Shown: positions 1 to 12,183, numbered from the stretch's first letter. The stretch is DNA of 64,000 nt from Cacajao melanocephalus (GCA_963573385.1 CAUYLG010041543.1:62001-126000); one strand, 5' to 3'. A program made the numbers and translations. Notes: generated by a model not told the origin, from the sequence alone.

Positions 1-214
1 TGTTTGTAGCAGTCGTTACGACTTTATGGCAATTATGTGTACATATACACCATTACCCCGACATTAATACATGAATACAAACAGTGCCTTTTGAATACAA
101 AAATTGGACTTCAACATATTTGTTTGAGAGCATAATTATGATTTAGGCTTTGAAGAATATTCTGACTCTGTGAAAAACTAAAAATTCTCATGTAATTAAT
201 AAACATTGGTATAC

Positions 215-440
215 ACAACATTTATTAATCACACATTATGGACTGGGTTGTTCTAATTATTTTGCCTAATTTCACATAATGTAATCCTCACATTGACCAT
301 ATGAGGTAAGTATTATAAATTACCCCATTTTCCAGATGAACAAAGGAGAGGAGAACAGTTAAGCATTTTGCCCAAAGTCAAACAGTGCAGAAGAGGCCAG
401 CCAGGAATCACACCCAGGCAGTCTGATGTCATAGACCTTG
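215..440 (-). repeat. MIR SINE fragment (antisense)
   Basis: The reverse complement follows the MIR core: a gene-like 'lost in three bases' order of an AAGTCAAACAGTG block, then a CCAGGAATCACACCCAGGCA block, then the AGTCTGA end. MIR is an old tRNA-derived SINE spread throughout mammals, so this copy is a fossil. Its edges are approximate. Confidence 0.75.
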
Positions 441-1805
441 TTTTAAATGATTGAGAGCAGACTCAGGTTTTAAAGATAAAACTGCTAGGAAGAAAATGAA
501 ACAGTGTCACCGAGGTGGCTTCCAAATTTTCCTATAATAAAAACATGTGACATCTTTTTCATGGTATGCTTTAAAAGGAGAACAAGCCAAATTAGAGTTC
601 TTCAAGCAGACAAACTGAAAGTGATTTCCCTGTGATGAAAGAAATTTAAAGTAGCAAGGTCAAGCCCCAAACCCTTCCAACTTAAACATACCCATTTTCA
701 GTTATTCTCTTTAGAAAACAGGGGCTGTGAATTTGTTCGTGGCTCAAAGGAGACTGACCAGTTTTGTTTATACAAGATTCAAAGCAAAAATGAGAATCAC
801 TCCCTGGGACAGCTTTAGCTCAAAATGTGTGTTATTTGCACATTTTTAATTGGGGCACAAATATATTAACAGTGTGGTTATTTTGTAGTTTCAAAGGAAT
901 CTGTTTTGTAACTGATTCATATTTATATTTGGAATATATTTATTCCTGGGCATGAAACAGTTCATTTTGTTAAGCCATCTGACCTGAGGTGAGGTTGGCA
1001 CTATTTCCCATGACTGCTCTCAATTAATGCAAATTGAAGGTTAAAGGATAAATAAAGTCCCTTTAACTTGGTTTACTAATATGTTATTTATAAACGGCTC
1101 TTTACTTGGCCTATTTTTTTTGTGAGAGTAACTTTGTACGAATGAAATTGCACAGAGCTAGCAAACACATAATGCATATTTTATTTGCAAAGCACTTAAA
1201 GGGTTAAATTTAAATAAATTCTATTTTAAAGGGTTTAATATTAGGGCAAAATTAATTCATTCTCCCTGCACTCCCTCTCTTTAGTCTCTGATTTCTCACT
1301 AAATCATATGAAGCCTGAGCTAGATTGACTGAATCGTATTAGTGGCCTTTTAATGTTTTTGTAAAGTGCTTATTCATTCTTTAAAATGTTTATTTTGACA
1401 GTTAAATAGTATCTCATAATATCACACTTATTGAAGTCCAGTGAAGTCTTTTCTTCCGCTATTCCAAATAGGACTACAAAGCACAACATCGTATAAGTGT
1501 CAGTTCTCACACATACAAGTTAAAATATAGGGCAAATCTTAAGAAATAGAATTGGCTATTCAATGGGAACGTACATTTTACATTTTGATTTTATTTCCAA
1601 ATTAAATTCTATGAGGTTGTTTCGATCTATGTCTATCTCTGAAAGTCCTGTTTCTCCATATCTTTGCAAAAATGTTATTAAAAATTATGTTTGTATACTT
1701 GATAGCAGATAAACAGAATCTTAGTTAGAATTCACCTATATCTTGGGTAAGTAAAGTTGTAAATCTTCTGATATGTTTAAATGTTATTTATATTTCTTAT
1801 TGTGT
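441..1805. other. AT-rich unique sequence, possible regulatory stretch near 1.0-1.25 kb
   Basis: I recognise no repeat or coding frame here. From about 1020 to 1250 the sequence is rich in homeodomain-type TAAT cores. It holds one exact octamer motif ATGCAAAT at 1027-1034 and a near match on the other strand at about 1175. That would fit a distal enhancer, but short motifs are common in AT-rich DNA, so this is inference only. Confidence 0.35.
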
Positions 1806-1808
1806 GAC

Positions 1809-1862
1809 TTTTCTTCCCTCTGTTTCCTTCCGTTTTTCCTTCCTTCCTGCCTGCCTTCTTTC
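1809..1862. repeat. Pyrimidine-rich low-complexity tract
   Basis: A run of CTTCC/CCTTC-type words on the plus strand with no clean repeat unit. A second, shorter tract of the same kind lies at about 2010-2056. Confidence 0.7.
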
Positions 1863-2049
1863 AATGGTTTGCCCATGGTTTTCTGCTAGGTTGCTGGACA
1901 TTTTCTTATTGATAAATCATTGCATTATATCTTCTAGAGAAATAAACTCTCTTTCTTTCACCTGTGAGTTTGAGAGTTTTGTCAACATCTATTTTTTTTC
2001 TAATCCATCAGTCCCTCCCTTGGTCACTCCCTCCCTTCCTCCCTTTCTC

Positions 2050-2392
<343 letters not shown>

Positions 2393-2455
2393 CATAACAA
2401 ATTTTTGAGTGCACAATACAGTATTGTTAACAATAGGCACAATGCTTTATCCCTC
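2393..2455. repeat. L1 3'-UTR-like fragment, right part
   Basis: Continues the element interrupted by the Alu. The sequence ACAGTATTGTTAACAATAGG is typical of this L1 3' UTR segment. Confidence 0.5.
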
Positions 2456-2465
2456 CCTGCAGCTA

Positions 2466-2948
2466 CCCTTTTATCATGTAACTTTGTAGCTCCTCTTACT
2501 GAAGAGGTTGGCTCTATGTTCCTGTGCTCTTTGACTCTGTTTTTGGCCATGTGATTTGCTTTGGCCATTGGAATGTTATCAGATATGTTGCATATAGAAG
2601 TTCGAAAAAGTTCTTGCTACATTTAAGTATTTTCTCTTGCTCTCCTGTGATTGCCATGAGAATATGCCTTAGATAGCTTGTTACGGATGAGAAACACACA
2701 GCGGAGTTGACTCACATCAGTTGTCTCTACCAAGGCCACCCCAGATCAGCCTAGACCAGCCAAGCCCCATAAATATAAGACAGCCCAGCCAAGATGAGCA
2801 GAGTCACCTAGTTGATGTACAGCTGATCACAAATGCATGAGTGAGCCCCCAAGACTGGCAGAAGCACCCAGCCACCTCTTAGACTCAGGATCTACTGAAT
2901 GCTAATTGTTTGACACTATATAGTTTTGTGGTAATTTGTTACTATCCC
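2466..2948 (+). mobile_element. MaLR-type LTR (MLT1-like), sense
   Basis: Several blocks match the long MLT1-type LTR that I know from memory. In order they are a GAGGTTGGCTCTATGTTCC block, a TTTGCTTTGGCCATTGGAATG block, repeated GAGTGAGCCC-type blocks, and an end near TAGTTTTGTGGTAATTTGTTA. It is a solo LTR relic with no internal region next to it. The antisense element at 19870-20440 looks like the same family. The exact subfamily is not assigned. Confidence 0.6.
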
Positions 2949-3013
2949 TGGTCATTCCAAATAGTGTCATTATGCACTAGATTACTGATAGAGGGCCTAT
3001 CCCTGCTGCACTC

Positions 3014-3051
3014 AAAAAAATTAAAAAAAATAAAAATAAAATAAAAAAGAT
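3014..3051. repeat. A-rich low-complexity tract
   Basis: A run of A with scattered T (AAAAATTAAAAAAAATAAAA). It could be the decayed tail of a retroelement, but nothing immediately upstream was recognised as one. Confidence 0.7.
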
Positions 3052-3102
3052 GCCCACATAGAAAATGGTTTAATAAAATTCAGCAAATATCCATCAAATG
3101 CC

Positions 3103-3540
3103 AGCTGTATCAATCAGGGTTATCCAGGAAAACATAAACTGTTTTAGGTATTTAAATAGGAAGATTATAAGGCAGGGAATTGGTTTATAAATGAAGGAAA
3201 AGATGTGAAGTTGAACATGGGAGAATGAGGCATCCAGCAGGAAACCCCTAAGCTATCGAGACAGAAATGGAGGTATTGATATTGGAGCCCTGGGGTTGGG
3301 GTCATTCAGCAGAAACTGAAAGCTTTAATTCACTGCTCCAGTAGGAGCTGAAGCCATAGAGGAGACACAACTGTTGTCAGAGATATTATCTGAGGCAGAG
3401 AGTGGAGAAGAAATACCCTGGCTTCTCCCTTCCTTCAGTCCTCTGATCTTCCTCCAAGGCCTTCCCATGGCTGAACCCAGAGGAGGCACAAACCTCAGCA
3501 GGCAGCCCCTCAGTAATACAGAAGCAGGGCATGGAAAGGG
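3103..3540 (+). repeat. Unassigned old interspersed repeat
   Basis: It opens with a ATCAGGGTTATCCAGGAAAA block and goes on to CTTCTCCCTTCCTTCAGTCC and CCATGGCTGAACCCAGAGG blocks. I recognise these as a common medium-copy primate repeat but cannot name the family. Open frames on both strands here (up to 147 codons on the minus strand, 3386-3829) have no features of a real protein. Confidence 0.45.
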
Positions 3541-3784
3541 TCTGTGGGCAAGCAGATGAATACACGGTCATGCTGTGCAAGGTACCATACAAGGTGTTGC
3601 TCAGTGCTCTGTGTAACATCCTTAAAAATAACAGAATCAGAAAAGATACTGGCTTGAAGGTTAGAAAGGTCCCAACTAGGTGGAAACGAGGGAAAGGATG
3701 CCTAGGCTGCAGCAACTGCAGGAGCGAAGTGCAGGAAACACTGAGGGAATAGCAGGTATTCTGGTTTGGCTTAGAAGTTTGGTG

Positions 3785-4025
3785 TTTGGGAGAGGGAAAC
3801 AGAGATGGAGAGTGGGTAATGAGGCGCAAAGGCAGAAATAGGGCTAGAGCTTGAAAGATTCTATTCTAATCCAAGCAGATTGGAGTTTTGTTCTAAAAGC
3901 AATGGGAAATTTAATGGTTCTGAGCAAAGGATAATATAATACCAGTTGTGCATTAGGAATAGTAGCCTGATAGAAATTTGAAGGATAGATTAGAGACAGA
4001 CGAACTAGACTAGGGGTTATTAAGT
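3785..4025 (+). repeat. Unassigned old interspersed repeat
   Basis: The order of the blocks GGGCTAGAGCTTGAAAG, TTGGAGTTTTGTTCTAAAAG and AATGGGAAATTTAATGG matches a common old mammalian repeat whose name I cannot give with certainty. Confidence 0.45.
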
Positions 4026-4039
4026 GCAGACCCATGGGG

Positions 4040-4738
4040 ACTTATAACCCTCCTTAAGTAATTTGTAGAAGTTTGTTCGAGCATTCAATTTCCTGAGAGA
4101 TGGTGCATAGCTGTTGCATGGTTTACAATCGAGTCTATGACCCCTGACCCCATCAAAACTGTTTAAAGAAATTATGATAGAAGCTTTCTAGATGACTTCC
4201 TTGCTTCTGATGCTTAATAAAGATCAAAAACATAACAGTGGCAATGGAAATGAAAAAGGAGTAAACAGAAACATTTATGAGGCATGGTCTAAACAAATAA
4301 TCTAGCTGAACCTGAACAGAATGAAACAAGAGCAAGAGATACTGAAGGGCTTAACTATGCACAACATCCATATGTTACTATTTTCCTTCCTTCTACAAAA
4401 TGGAGAAAGCAACTCATGTTTCCAAGATACCATAAAGATTTACTAAACTAGAAAGTTCTAAGATAAACACAAAGTGTATATATCATCACTGCCCATCTCT
4501 CATGTTCACCACAGATATGACTAATCAAAAGCAATCTTTCTTTGCTGCTGACTCCAAGCACAATCTCCAAATCCTTCTCAAATAGCAACCAGATATTGCC
4601 AATCAGTTTAGGAAGAAACTTACGTGCCCTCTCTGCTGTAAGATGTTTTCTAGAGCTAATATTTTTATTAATATTCATTGTATTGACTGCTCAATTTCAT
4701 AAAGATTTAGTACCAGTGAATGGGTATATTTGGCAGAA
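4040..4738. other. Unique sequence, nothing recognised
   Basis: No repeat family, coding frame or RNA gene was recognised. Open frames here are short and lack any conserved pattern. Confidence 0.5.
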
Positions 4739-4920
4739 TGTATTATATACTTTATACATACATACGTATACATATATGAATATATGTATATACATATATA
4801 TACACTTATGTGAGTATATATGTATATACATATATGTGAATATATATATATACTTATGGGAGTATATATGTATATACATATATATGAATATACATACATA
4901 TACCTATATATGTATATTTC
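4739..4920. repeat. AT/CATA-rich minisatellite
   Basis: About 180 bases made of TATA, CATA and GTATA words. It is built as roughly 45-50 bp units that each contain a TATATGTATATACATATAT stretch followed by a CTTATG(T/G)GAG spacer. The TATATGTATATACATATA blocks are self-complementary. Tyrosine/isoleucine-rich open frames on both strands (up to 139 codons) are by-products of the repeat. Confidence 0.85.
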
Positions 4921-4924
4921 CCAC

Positions 4925-5550
4925 ATGTGAGAAATTTAATCACATACAGTTGGATTACTAACTAGATCTTACCCAAGTTCATGAACCCATTTAATGTTAA
5001 TTCAAAGCAATTGACACAGATTTTAACTAAGCTGAATTAGGAGGGAAAACTGTGTTTACATGAAAACTTACTCTATTATCCAAGTATCATAGTAAAGTTT
5101 TAAAATCAGCACATGTCATCACAATTAACTATGAGTGACTTCACTGTTTGGTAAATTCTGAACTCCAATCATTGGCAAGTAGGTATATAGTATTGCTGAA
5201 AGCCACCTGTGTTTCAAAGGACAATGATGTTTGGGTTGGCATTTGAATGTCACTATGGTGATTTTCTTACCTTGGGATATTTTCTATCTGACATTTGAAA
5301 AGACATGTAATTTCAACATAGAACCACAATAAAGACAAATTCAGATAAGCCAAATTTGTTTTCTACTTGTAGTTGATCAATGAGAAAATGATTACTGTCA
5401 CCTCAGCATGAAGACTTCCCCTGCTCCCCTCAACATCAAATTCTGAAGTATGACCTGTTCAAACAGAAACAAACAATATGTGGAAAACTATCTATATAGA
5501 AACGTATTCTCACAAAAGTGGAAAAAAACACCCTCTATTATAATAAATTC
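4925..5550. other. Unique sequence, nothing recognised
   Basis: AT-rich sequence with no repeat, coding frame or RNA gene that I recognise. Confidence 0.5.
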
Positions 5551-5590
5551 CCAGGAGTAATTATTTGACCATGATCCACAATACAAAATA

Positions 5591-5707
5591 ATGTTTTAAT
5601 CTGTATCACTGTAATGTTTTATACTGTAACACCGTATGTTTTAATCTGTAATACCATAATGTTTTATACTATAACACTGTATAATGTTTTTAATCTATAA
5701 TACTATA
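5591..5707. repeat. Tandem repeat of 22-25 bp units in an alternating A-B pattern
   Basis: Five units each start with ATGTTTT: 5591-5613, 5614-5635, 5636-5658, 5659-5683 and 5684-5707. Units 1, 3 and 5 read ATGTTTTAATCTGTA or close to it. Units 2 and 4 read ATGTTTTATACTGTAACAC or close to it. The higher-order unit is therefore a dimer of about 45 bp. Confidence 0.9.
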
Positions 5708-5731
5708 ATACACACATACACAAATATGTAG

Positions 5732-5734
<3 letters not shown>

Positions 5735-5766
<32 letters not shown>
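5735..5766. repeat. (TA)n microsatellite, about 16 units
   Basis: An uninterrupted AT dinucleotide run just after GGGG. Runs of this length are usually variable between people. Confidence 0.95.
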
Positions 5767-5770
<4 letters not shown>

Positions 5771-5952
5771 CAAAAGTTCCACAAAATAGTATTCTTACTC
5801 CTGTGATACACTTGGATACTCTCGATTCCATTTAGCTCATCCTATTTTGTTCTATTTTATGTACTATTTCATTTTTTTAAAAGTTAGTAATAATCTGCTA
5901 AATTGATTTTATTACCCACTAATATAGCCCAACCACAGTTTGAAAAACACTG

Positions 5953-6560
5953 CTGAAGCAAAATGAATAACGTACTCTGACTTTATTCACCAATGTAAAC
6001 ATAGCCACAAAAGACCAATCCTGAGCACCTTAGCAGGGGAAAAAAATCTCTTGGCTTGCTCCCTAGAATCCTGGATGAAGCCAAGGTTTGCTGAGCCAAC
6101 TTTTGTAGTTTGTGGTTGACAATGACTGAAAGCTGAAAGGCAGAGATCAAATCCTCACTTTCCCTCTCAACACATCTCTTCCGCTGGGTAATTTACACAG
6201 TGCAAGTATCAAGCTATTCAATTTTGCTGTCATTTACTGTTCTTTTTCCAACAGCAATGGAAACACAGCATCAGTTTACTGTCTTCTCTCTTAGGTAGAA
6301 TTAGATTATTCTCCCTCACATCCCTTTAAACAAGGATAGCATTCACCACTTCAGAGAGTCACCCCTAGAGGATCTCCAAACAAAGTGTGGCAGGGAAATC
6401 ACTATCCATGAAGGAGCAATAGCATAATCTGGAGATTGAGGTTGTCAGTCCAGGTTATATACAAGAAGAAGCTTTATAATGGCTCTTTTGATTGAGTGAA
6501 TACAAATAGAACCGAAGCAACATAATTAATAGTAAGAACAAATAGACACTTTAGGCATGC
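5953..6560. other. Unique sequence, nothing recognised
   Basis: Moderately GC-balanced stretch with no recognised repeat or coding frame. Confidence 0.5.
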
Positions 6561-6565
6561 AGAGT

Positions 6566-6738
6566 AAAGTGAACTACTCTGAGCCTTAAGTTCTGTAATA
6601 GGACAATAATAATGCTTAATGTATAGAGATGTGATGTGGATTAAATTAGTAAATTAAATATTAAAATGTATAAAGTGGTTAGAAGAGTGCCTGGTTCAAG
6701 AAAGCATGCTATAAGTATTGGTTTTATCATTATGCTGG
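6566..6738 (+). repeat. MIR SINE fragment (sense)
   Basis: Matches the 3' half of MIR: CTGAGCCTTAAGTTC, then AATAGGACAATAATAATGC, a GTGGATTAAATTAG block and a AGAGTGCCTGGTTCAAGAAA block. Confidence 0.75.
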
Positions 6739-6879
6739 CCCAGGGAATTGGCAGATATTGGTCTAGTTCTATACTGAACCCAATGCAAAAATCCAGAAAA
6801 GAAGAGTTGGTTCTAAGTGCCCCTGGAGTTACGCTCCACATTTAGAATGTCAAACTGGGGCACTTTTGAGGGGTGCTAG

Positions 6880-7005
6880 ATTGGTTTGTTGCATTGATTG
6901 TGAGGATGCTTTAACAGCATATACATATGTCATAATTTATCAAATTGTATATTTTACAAACAATTTATTTTATGTCAATGAGACCTTAATAAAACTAATA
7001 AAATT
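6880..7005 (+). repeat. L1 3'-end-like fragment (sense)
   Basis: The sequence CATATGTCATAATTTATCAA, followed by an ATTGTATATTTTACAAACAA block and a terminal GAGACCTTAATAAAAC, is the usual 3' tail of an old L1. It lies just upstream of the longer L1, so two L1 copies are probably joined here. Confidence 0.6.
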
Positions 7006-9263
7006 AGCTTTATTTAATTAAAATTAAGGAAAGTTAATAAAGCAGACCAAAACTAAAAAATCTTTAAAGGAGTATGCTTTCAGTAGAAGGAGACAGATCC
7101 CAGATGTCAGCTTGGAAACACAGAAAGAAATGATGAACAAAACAAATGGTAAATATGCAGCAAATCTAAATGAATATTAACTATTTAAAACAATAATTAT
7201 TATATCTTGTGGGATTTAACACATGTAGAATTGAAATGTGAGACAATAATTTATAAGGTAGGAGTGGTAAATAGAATTAAGTCCCTTACATTTTCTGGAA
7301 AGTAGTCAAGTCTCAATTTATATTATACACTAATAAATTAATGTTTTGCTTTGTAATTCCCAGGGTAACCACTAAAAGAAGAGTAAAGGAATAAATGACT
7401 AACAAGCCAGTAGAGATGAAATATTTCATTAATTCAAAACATGGTAACAAAGGAGAAGAAAAGGCACACGAAACAGCTGGGGCAAATAAAAAATCAAAGA
7501 GTAATATGATGGATTATAACCCAAATATATCAGTAACTGCATAAAATGCAGATAGACTAAACAGTTCACATAATATACATATACTAAATTATTGTTAAAA
7601 TCCCAGTTAAATGCTGCTTAACTGAGACACACTTTTGGTATAAAGATATACAATTTAAAAGAAAAAAAAGGATTGAAAAAATTACATGTAAATTATATTA
7701 ATATCAGATACTGTAAACTTAATAACAAGGGATATAACTAGAGATAAAAAAGACATTTCATAATAGTAAAAGAATCCCATAGAAAGATATGAGTGCTAAA
7801 TCAGAATCCACCTAGTTACAAAGCCTCAAAATATATAACGCTAACATTGCTAGAACTAGGAAAAGAAATAAGAAAATCCACAATTAATGTGGGAGAGTTT
7901 AATATGCCTCTCTCAGTAACTGGTAGAACAGGCTGCTAAAAATGAGTAAGAACATAGATAAGAATAAGGTGATTTATACATTTGACCTAATCTATTTATA
8001 ACATTACAGCCAATCATGACAGAATACACAGAATACACATTGAACATTTACCAAAATTTATGATGTGCTGATAATAAATGAGTCTGAACAAATTTCAAAG
8101 ATCAAACATCAAACAGAAGATGTTCTCTGACCACACTGAAATTAAATAGAAATCAATAATAAAATAATAACTAAAAATTACACAAATATTTGGAAATCAA
8201 ACTATACCCTTCTAATTAACCCATGGGTCAAAGATTAAGCACAGTGGAAATTAGACAATATTATTAACTGAAATAGAAGAAGATATGCTATCTCAAGTGT
8301 GTGAGATGCAGCTAAAGGTGTAACTGGAGGGAAATTTCTATACTTAAAAGCATGTATCAGAAAAGAAGACGGCCAATGATCTAAGAAGGTCATCAATGAT
8401 CTAAGTATCCATCTCAAGAAGCCCTAAAAATAATACCAAATTAGGGTTAATAAAAGTGGAAAGGAGCAAATAGCAAGGGTCAGAAATTAATTATATAGAG
8501 AACAGAGGTGTAACAAAGAAATTCAATCAAGTCAAAATTGCATCTTTGAAAATACTAATATAACCATAAACCTACAGCCGGATTCATTAAGATAAAAGAA
8601 GAGAAAGGAAAAATTGCATATTTGGAATAAAAAGAGAAATCACTATAAATCCTACAGACAATGAAAAGATAAGGGGATATATGAACAACTTTATGGCAAT
8701 ATTTGAAAACATCAATGAAATGGATGAATTACTTAAAAAAACTTTAACAGAAAAAGAATAATAAAAATGTGAATGGTACTATGTTCATTAAAGAAATTGA
8801 ATTTGTACGTACAAATCCACTCACACAGTATTCTCTAGGCCTAAACTGCTGAAGAGTGAGTTCTACCAAATACTTAAAGGAAAAACCACATCAATTTTAC
8901 ATAGTTCATCCAGGTTATAGAATAAGTGGGATAATGTCTCAACTCATTCAATAAAACTCATTTTATGAGGCCAGCACAGTCTTGATCACATAACAATATA
9001 AGGGTATGACAGGAAAAGAAAATTATCAACTAGTATTTCTTATGAATTTAAAAGTAAAAGTAAACAAAATATTAGCAGACTGAATCCTGACATAATTTTA
9101 AAAGGATAACACATTAATGCAAGAGGGTTTTCTTTTAAAAATACAAGGTTGGTTTAATATTAGCAGTCAATGTAAAGCACTCTATTAACAGAAAAATGAA
9201 AAGCATCTAGTTCCTTAAATGGATACACTGATCTATTCATGATAAAACACTCAGCAAACTAGA
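7006..9263 (+). mobile_element. Old L1 LINE, ORF2 region, 5' piece (decayed)
   Basis: L1 is a self-copying retrotransposon. Its ORF2 encodes endonuclease and reverse transcriptase. The plus strand follows the old L1M consensus in order, from upstream sequence (AGGGTAACCACTAAAAGAA) through endonuclease-region blocks to the start of the reverse transcriptase region (GGTTGGTTTAATATTAGCAG). Every frame is broken by many stops and indels, so it is inactive. It stops at a 458-bp insertion and continues after it. Confidence 0.9.
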
Positions 9264-9721
9264 TGTATGGTAAATTTTGAAAACTTCATATTTTCCTAAT
9301 GCCTCAACAGCCCTACCAAAAGGCTGTAAACACACTCTGCTCTGATGACCATGTGTACTAGTAAAATAAGGCTGGTCCCTGCCACAAGTCCCCCTTCTTT
9401 CTTTTTCCTGTCACCTAGTGACCTTCAAACACACCAGTGAAATCCTCTCATGCCTTTTTCTTGTATACACTATCCTAACCTCCTAAAAAGGCACCTGTCT
9501 GTAGGTCCTCACCCTCTTGTCTTCCCACTTACTTAGTGAGCCAGCTTACCTGGCCCTCCTCCCAAGGGGCCTTATGCACAGTATGCTTTGCTTTCCTTTC
9601 TAGGACCTACAAGCATAATAGATCATTTAATTGCATATACCTCTCATAGTCTTTCCATGGCCTTACTGAAGTGATCTTTAAAGACCTCACAAGTGGGATT
9701 TACTCTCCAATTTACAACACA
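9264..9721 (+). mobile_element. LTR-like insertion inside the L1
   Basis: This 458-bp block interrupts L1 ORF2 sequence that is recognisable on both sides. It starts TG and ends CA, and is flanked by CTAGA (9259-9263) and CTAGG (9722-9726), a near 5-bp target duplication. That pattern fits a solo LTR. I do not recognise the family. Orientation is nominal. Confidence 0.45.
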
Positions 9722-9726
9722 CTAGG

Positions 9727-11760
9727 ATTGGAAAAAACTCTCAATTTGATGAAACCTTATAGCAAACATGTTAATGATGAATACTGAAAATTTCCCCGAG
9801 ACTAGAAATAATTCAAGGACAATTTCTATAACCACATCTGTAAAACATTAAGGTACAAATCGCAGGCCTTGCAATTAGTAAAAAAAAGATTGAAAAAGGA
9901 AGAGCTAAAACTGTGGTTATTCTTTGAAATCATAACTGTGTATGAGAAAAACTAAAATATCCTCCAGATAAATTATTACAACTAGTAAGTTAATAAAGTC
10001 ACACCACTGGATATAAGACCAACATATAAAACTCAATTGGAATTCTATATACCAATACCAAACATTACGAAAATAAAATTCAGTAATTTATACCATTTAT
10101 ATTGGCATAAAAATATCAAATACTTTAAAATGTATTTTTAGAATATATGCAAGACTTCTAAATGGGAAACTACAAAACTACTGAGAAAAAGCAAAGGAGA
10201 TCAGTACAGGATCATAGATTGGAGACCTCAATATTGTAAAGATGTCAATTCTCCCCAAATTATTATATAGATTCAATATACAGTAATCCCTACCAAAATC
10301 TCATAAGTCTTTTTTTTTTTTCTGGTGAAAGTTAGTAAACGAATTCTAAGATTTATGTGAAATAGCAATGGGCCAAGAATAATCAAGGCAAAATTGAAGA
10401 AGAATATTAGAGGACTTAACTCTACCAGTTACAGTATTATAAATCTACATGGATTAAAACAGTATGCTATTGACACTGGAGAGATTAATAGATCAGAAGA
10501 GCTCCAAAGAGAGGCCAGAGACAGAAACAGAAACACATATACCATCATTAATTATTAAAAGTGACACTGCATTGTAGTGAGAAAGGGCATTGTCCTGAAT
10601 AAATGGTGGTAGGTTAACTGGATATCCATATTGTACAAAATATTTTTGTGGCTTACTTCACATGATACAGGAAACTCAATCCCAGGTGGGTTGTTGGTAA
10701 AAATGTAAAAGGTGAAACACAAAATCTTCCAAAAGATAACATATGGGAACATATTCATGATTTGGGGGTAAACAAAGTTTTCTTAAACAGGACACAGACA
10801 GCATTAAGCTTAAAGGAAAAAAAGAACAGTAAAATAAACAATAAATGTCAAAAGGAGATAATAATGGAAAAAGTAAGAAATTAGATTACATTAAAATTAG
10901 GAACTTCTGCTCACCAAAGGAGACCATTATGAGAGTGAAAAGTGGGAGACAATAATTGCATTACATATAACTGACAATGGAGTCATATTCAGGATATATA
11001 TTGAACTCCTATAAATCATCAAGAAAAAGGTAACTCAATATAAAATGGCCAAAAGACTTGGATATTCTCAAACAAGAAGACACTCAAATGCAAATAAGCA
11101 TATAAAAAGTGCTCAACCTCATTATTTATGAGGAGAATGCAAATTTAAAACACAATGAGGTATCTATACACACCTACCAGAATGGCTAAAATTAAAAATG
11201 CTGCCAATATTTAGTATTGGAGAAGATGTGAAGAAATGGGAATTCTCATACCCTGTTGGTGAAGTATAATCATTTTGACTGTTTTACAATATCTCTTAAA
11301 GCTGAATATACATATATTACTAATCTGCAACTTCACTCCCAAACCTAACAGAAATGTGTACACATGCTCACCAAAAGATCTGTACAAAAATGTCCACAGC
11401 TGCACTTTGCATAGTAATCAAAAGCTAAAAACAATTCAAATGCTCATCAACAGTAGAACAGATTAAAACTTGTAATACAGTGCGATTCAAGTCAGAAATG
11501 ATAGACAGTCTTCCAAACATAATATCGAGCAAAATATACCAGAAACAAAAAAATATATTCTACATTAAGCTATTACATACAGTTCAAAATGAAGCAAAAT
11601 TAAACTCTGGCTTTAGACCTTCAGAGAGTTCGGTCTCTCCTTTGGGAATGATCTAAACAGTGATTATATGGGTATATTTGCTTTGTGAAAATTTATTAAG
11701 CTGTATGCTAATGTTTTGTGTACATCTCTGTGTGTATGTTTTGTTTAAATAAAAAGGTTT
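9727..11760 (+). mobile_element. Old L1 LINE, ORF2 to 3' end (decayed)
   Basis: Resumes the L1 after the insertion. Landmarks in order are an ATGTCAATTCTCCCCAAATT block (about 10240), a CTACATGGATTAAAACAGTA block (about 10447), an ATTAAAATTAGGAACTTCTG block (about 10890) and an AATGGCCAAAAGACTTGGAT block (about 11045). The 3' tail ends with AATAAAAAGG near 11752. Many stops and small deletions make it inactive. A T11 run at about 10310 lies inside it. Confidence 0.9.
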
Positions 11761-11796
11761 GTTTAAGATCATTTATTTAAGAAATATTAATACTTC

Positions 11797-11814
11797 TTAA
11801 TTAATATTAATTAA
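11797..11814. repeat. Perfect 18-bp palindrome
   Basis: TTAATTAATATTAATTAA equals its own reverse complement. It lies just past the L1 tail in an AT-rich stretch that also repeats ATTAATACTT twice nearby. Confidence 0.9.
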
Positions 11815-11829
11815 TACTTTTTTTTCCTA

Positions 11830-12183
11830 CTTAGCATTCATAAGCACACAAACGTGTCAGGGAACAGTGATGGGACTTACTGCATCCATCAGGGTAAATG
11901 TCAGACATCTTATATAACGTAACATGACACTGTCACCCTGCATGTAGTATCTATACGAAGTGGTATGAAAGAGGAGGCTAAAACAAACAGACTTAACTTT
12001 TCAGGATTTTCTGAAAATATGTTGTTTAGTATGTTATTCATTTTTTTTCTGGCTGAAGAATAGCAGAATTTTTTTCTAGTGTATAGTTGTAGATCAGCAC
12101 CCCAAATCACGCAACCAATCAGTTTCTTCTTTTCCCATTGGCTTCTAAAAAACTCAGCCCTAAATTTGTGTATACCCTTAGGT
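11830..12183. other. Unique sequence, nothing recognised
   Basis: No repeat or coding frame recognised. Confidence 0.5.

Larger units (their letters stand above)
5556..5952 (+). mobile_element. Non-autonomous hAT-type element with internal repeats
   Basis: The left side (TTTGACCATGATCCACAATA) and the right end (CACAGTTTGAAAAACACTG, ending at 5952) match a common hAT-type family whose copies end in GTTTGAAAAACACTG. The element at 12187-12420 is the same family. Between the two halves sit a five-unit tandem repeat and a TA run, both described separately. No transposase is encoded. Confidence 0.6.

Noticed and set aside
3386..3829. 147-codon minus-strand open frame
   Set aside because: It overlaps an old interspersed repeat and is rich in serine, proline and leucine. 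A simple estimate (stop probability near 0.063 per codon, about 8000 frames between stops) expects about one chance frame this long.
4542..4961. 139-codon frame rich in tyrosine and isoleucine
   Set aside because: It is the translation of the AT/CATA minisatellite. Similar frames appear on both strands.
7006..11760. A functional L1 protein gene
   Set aside because: All frames carry many stops and indels and the element is split by another insertion.
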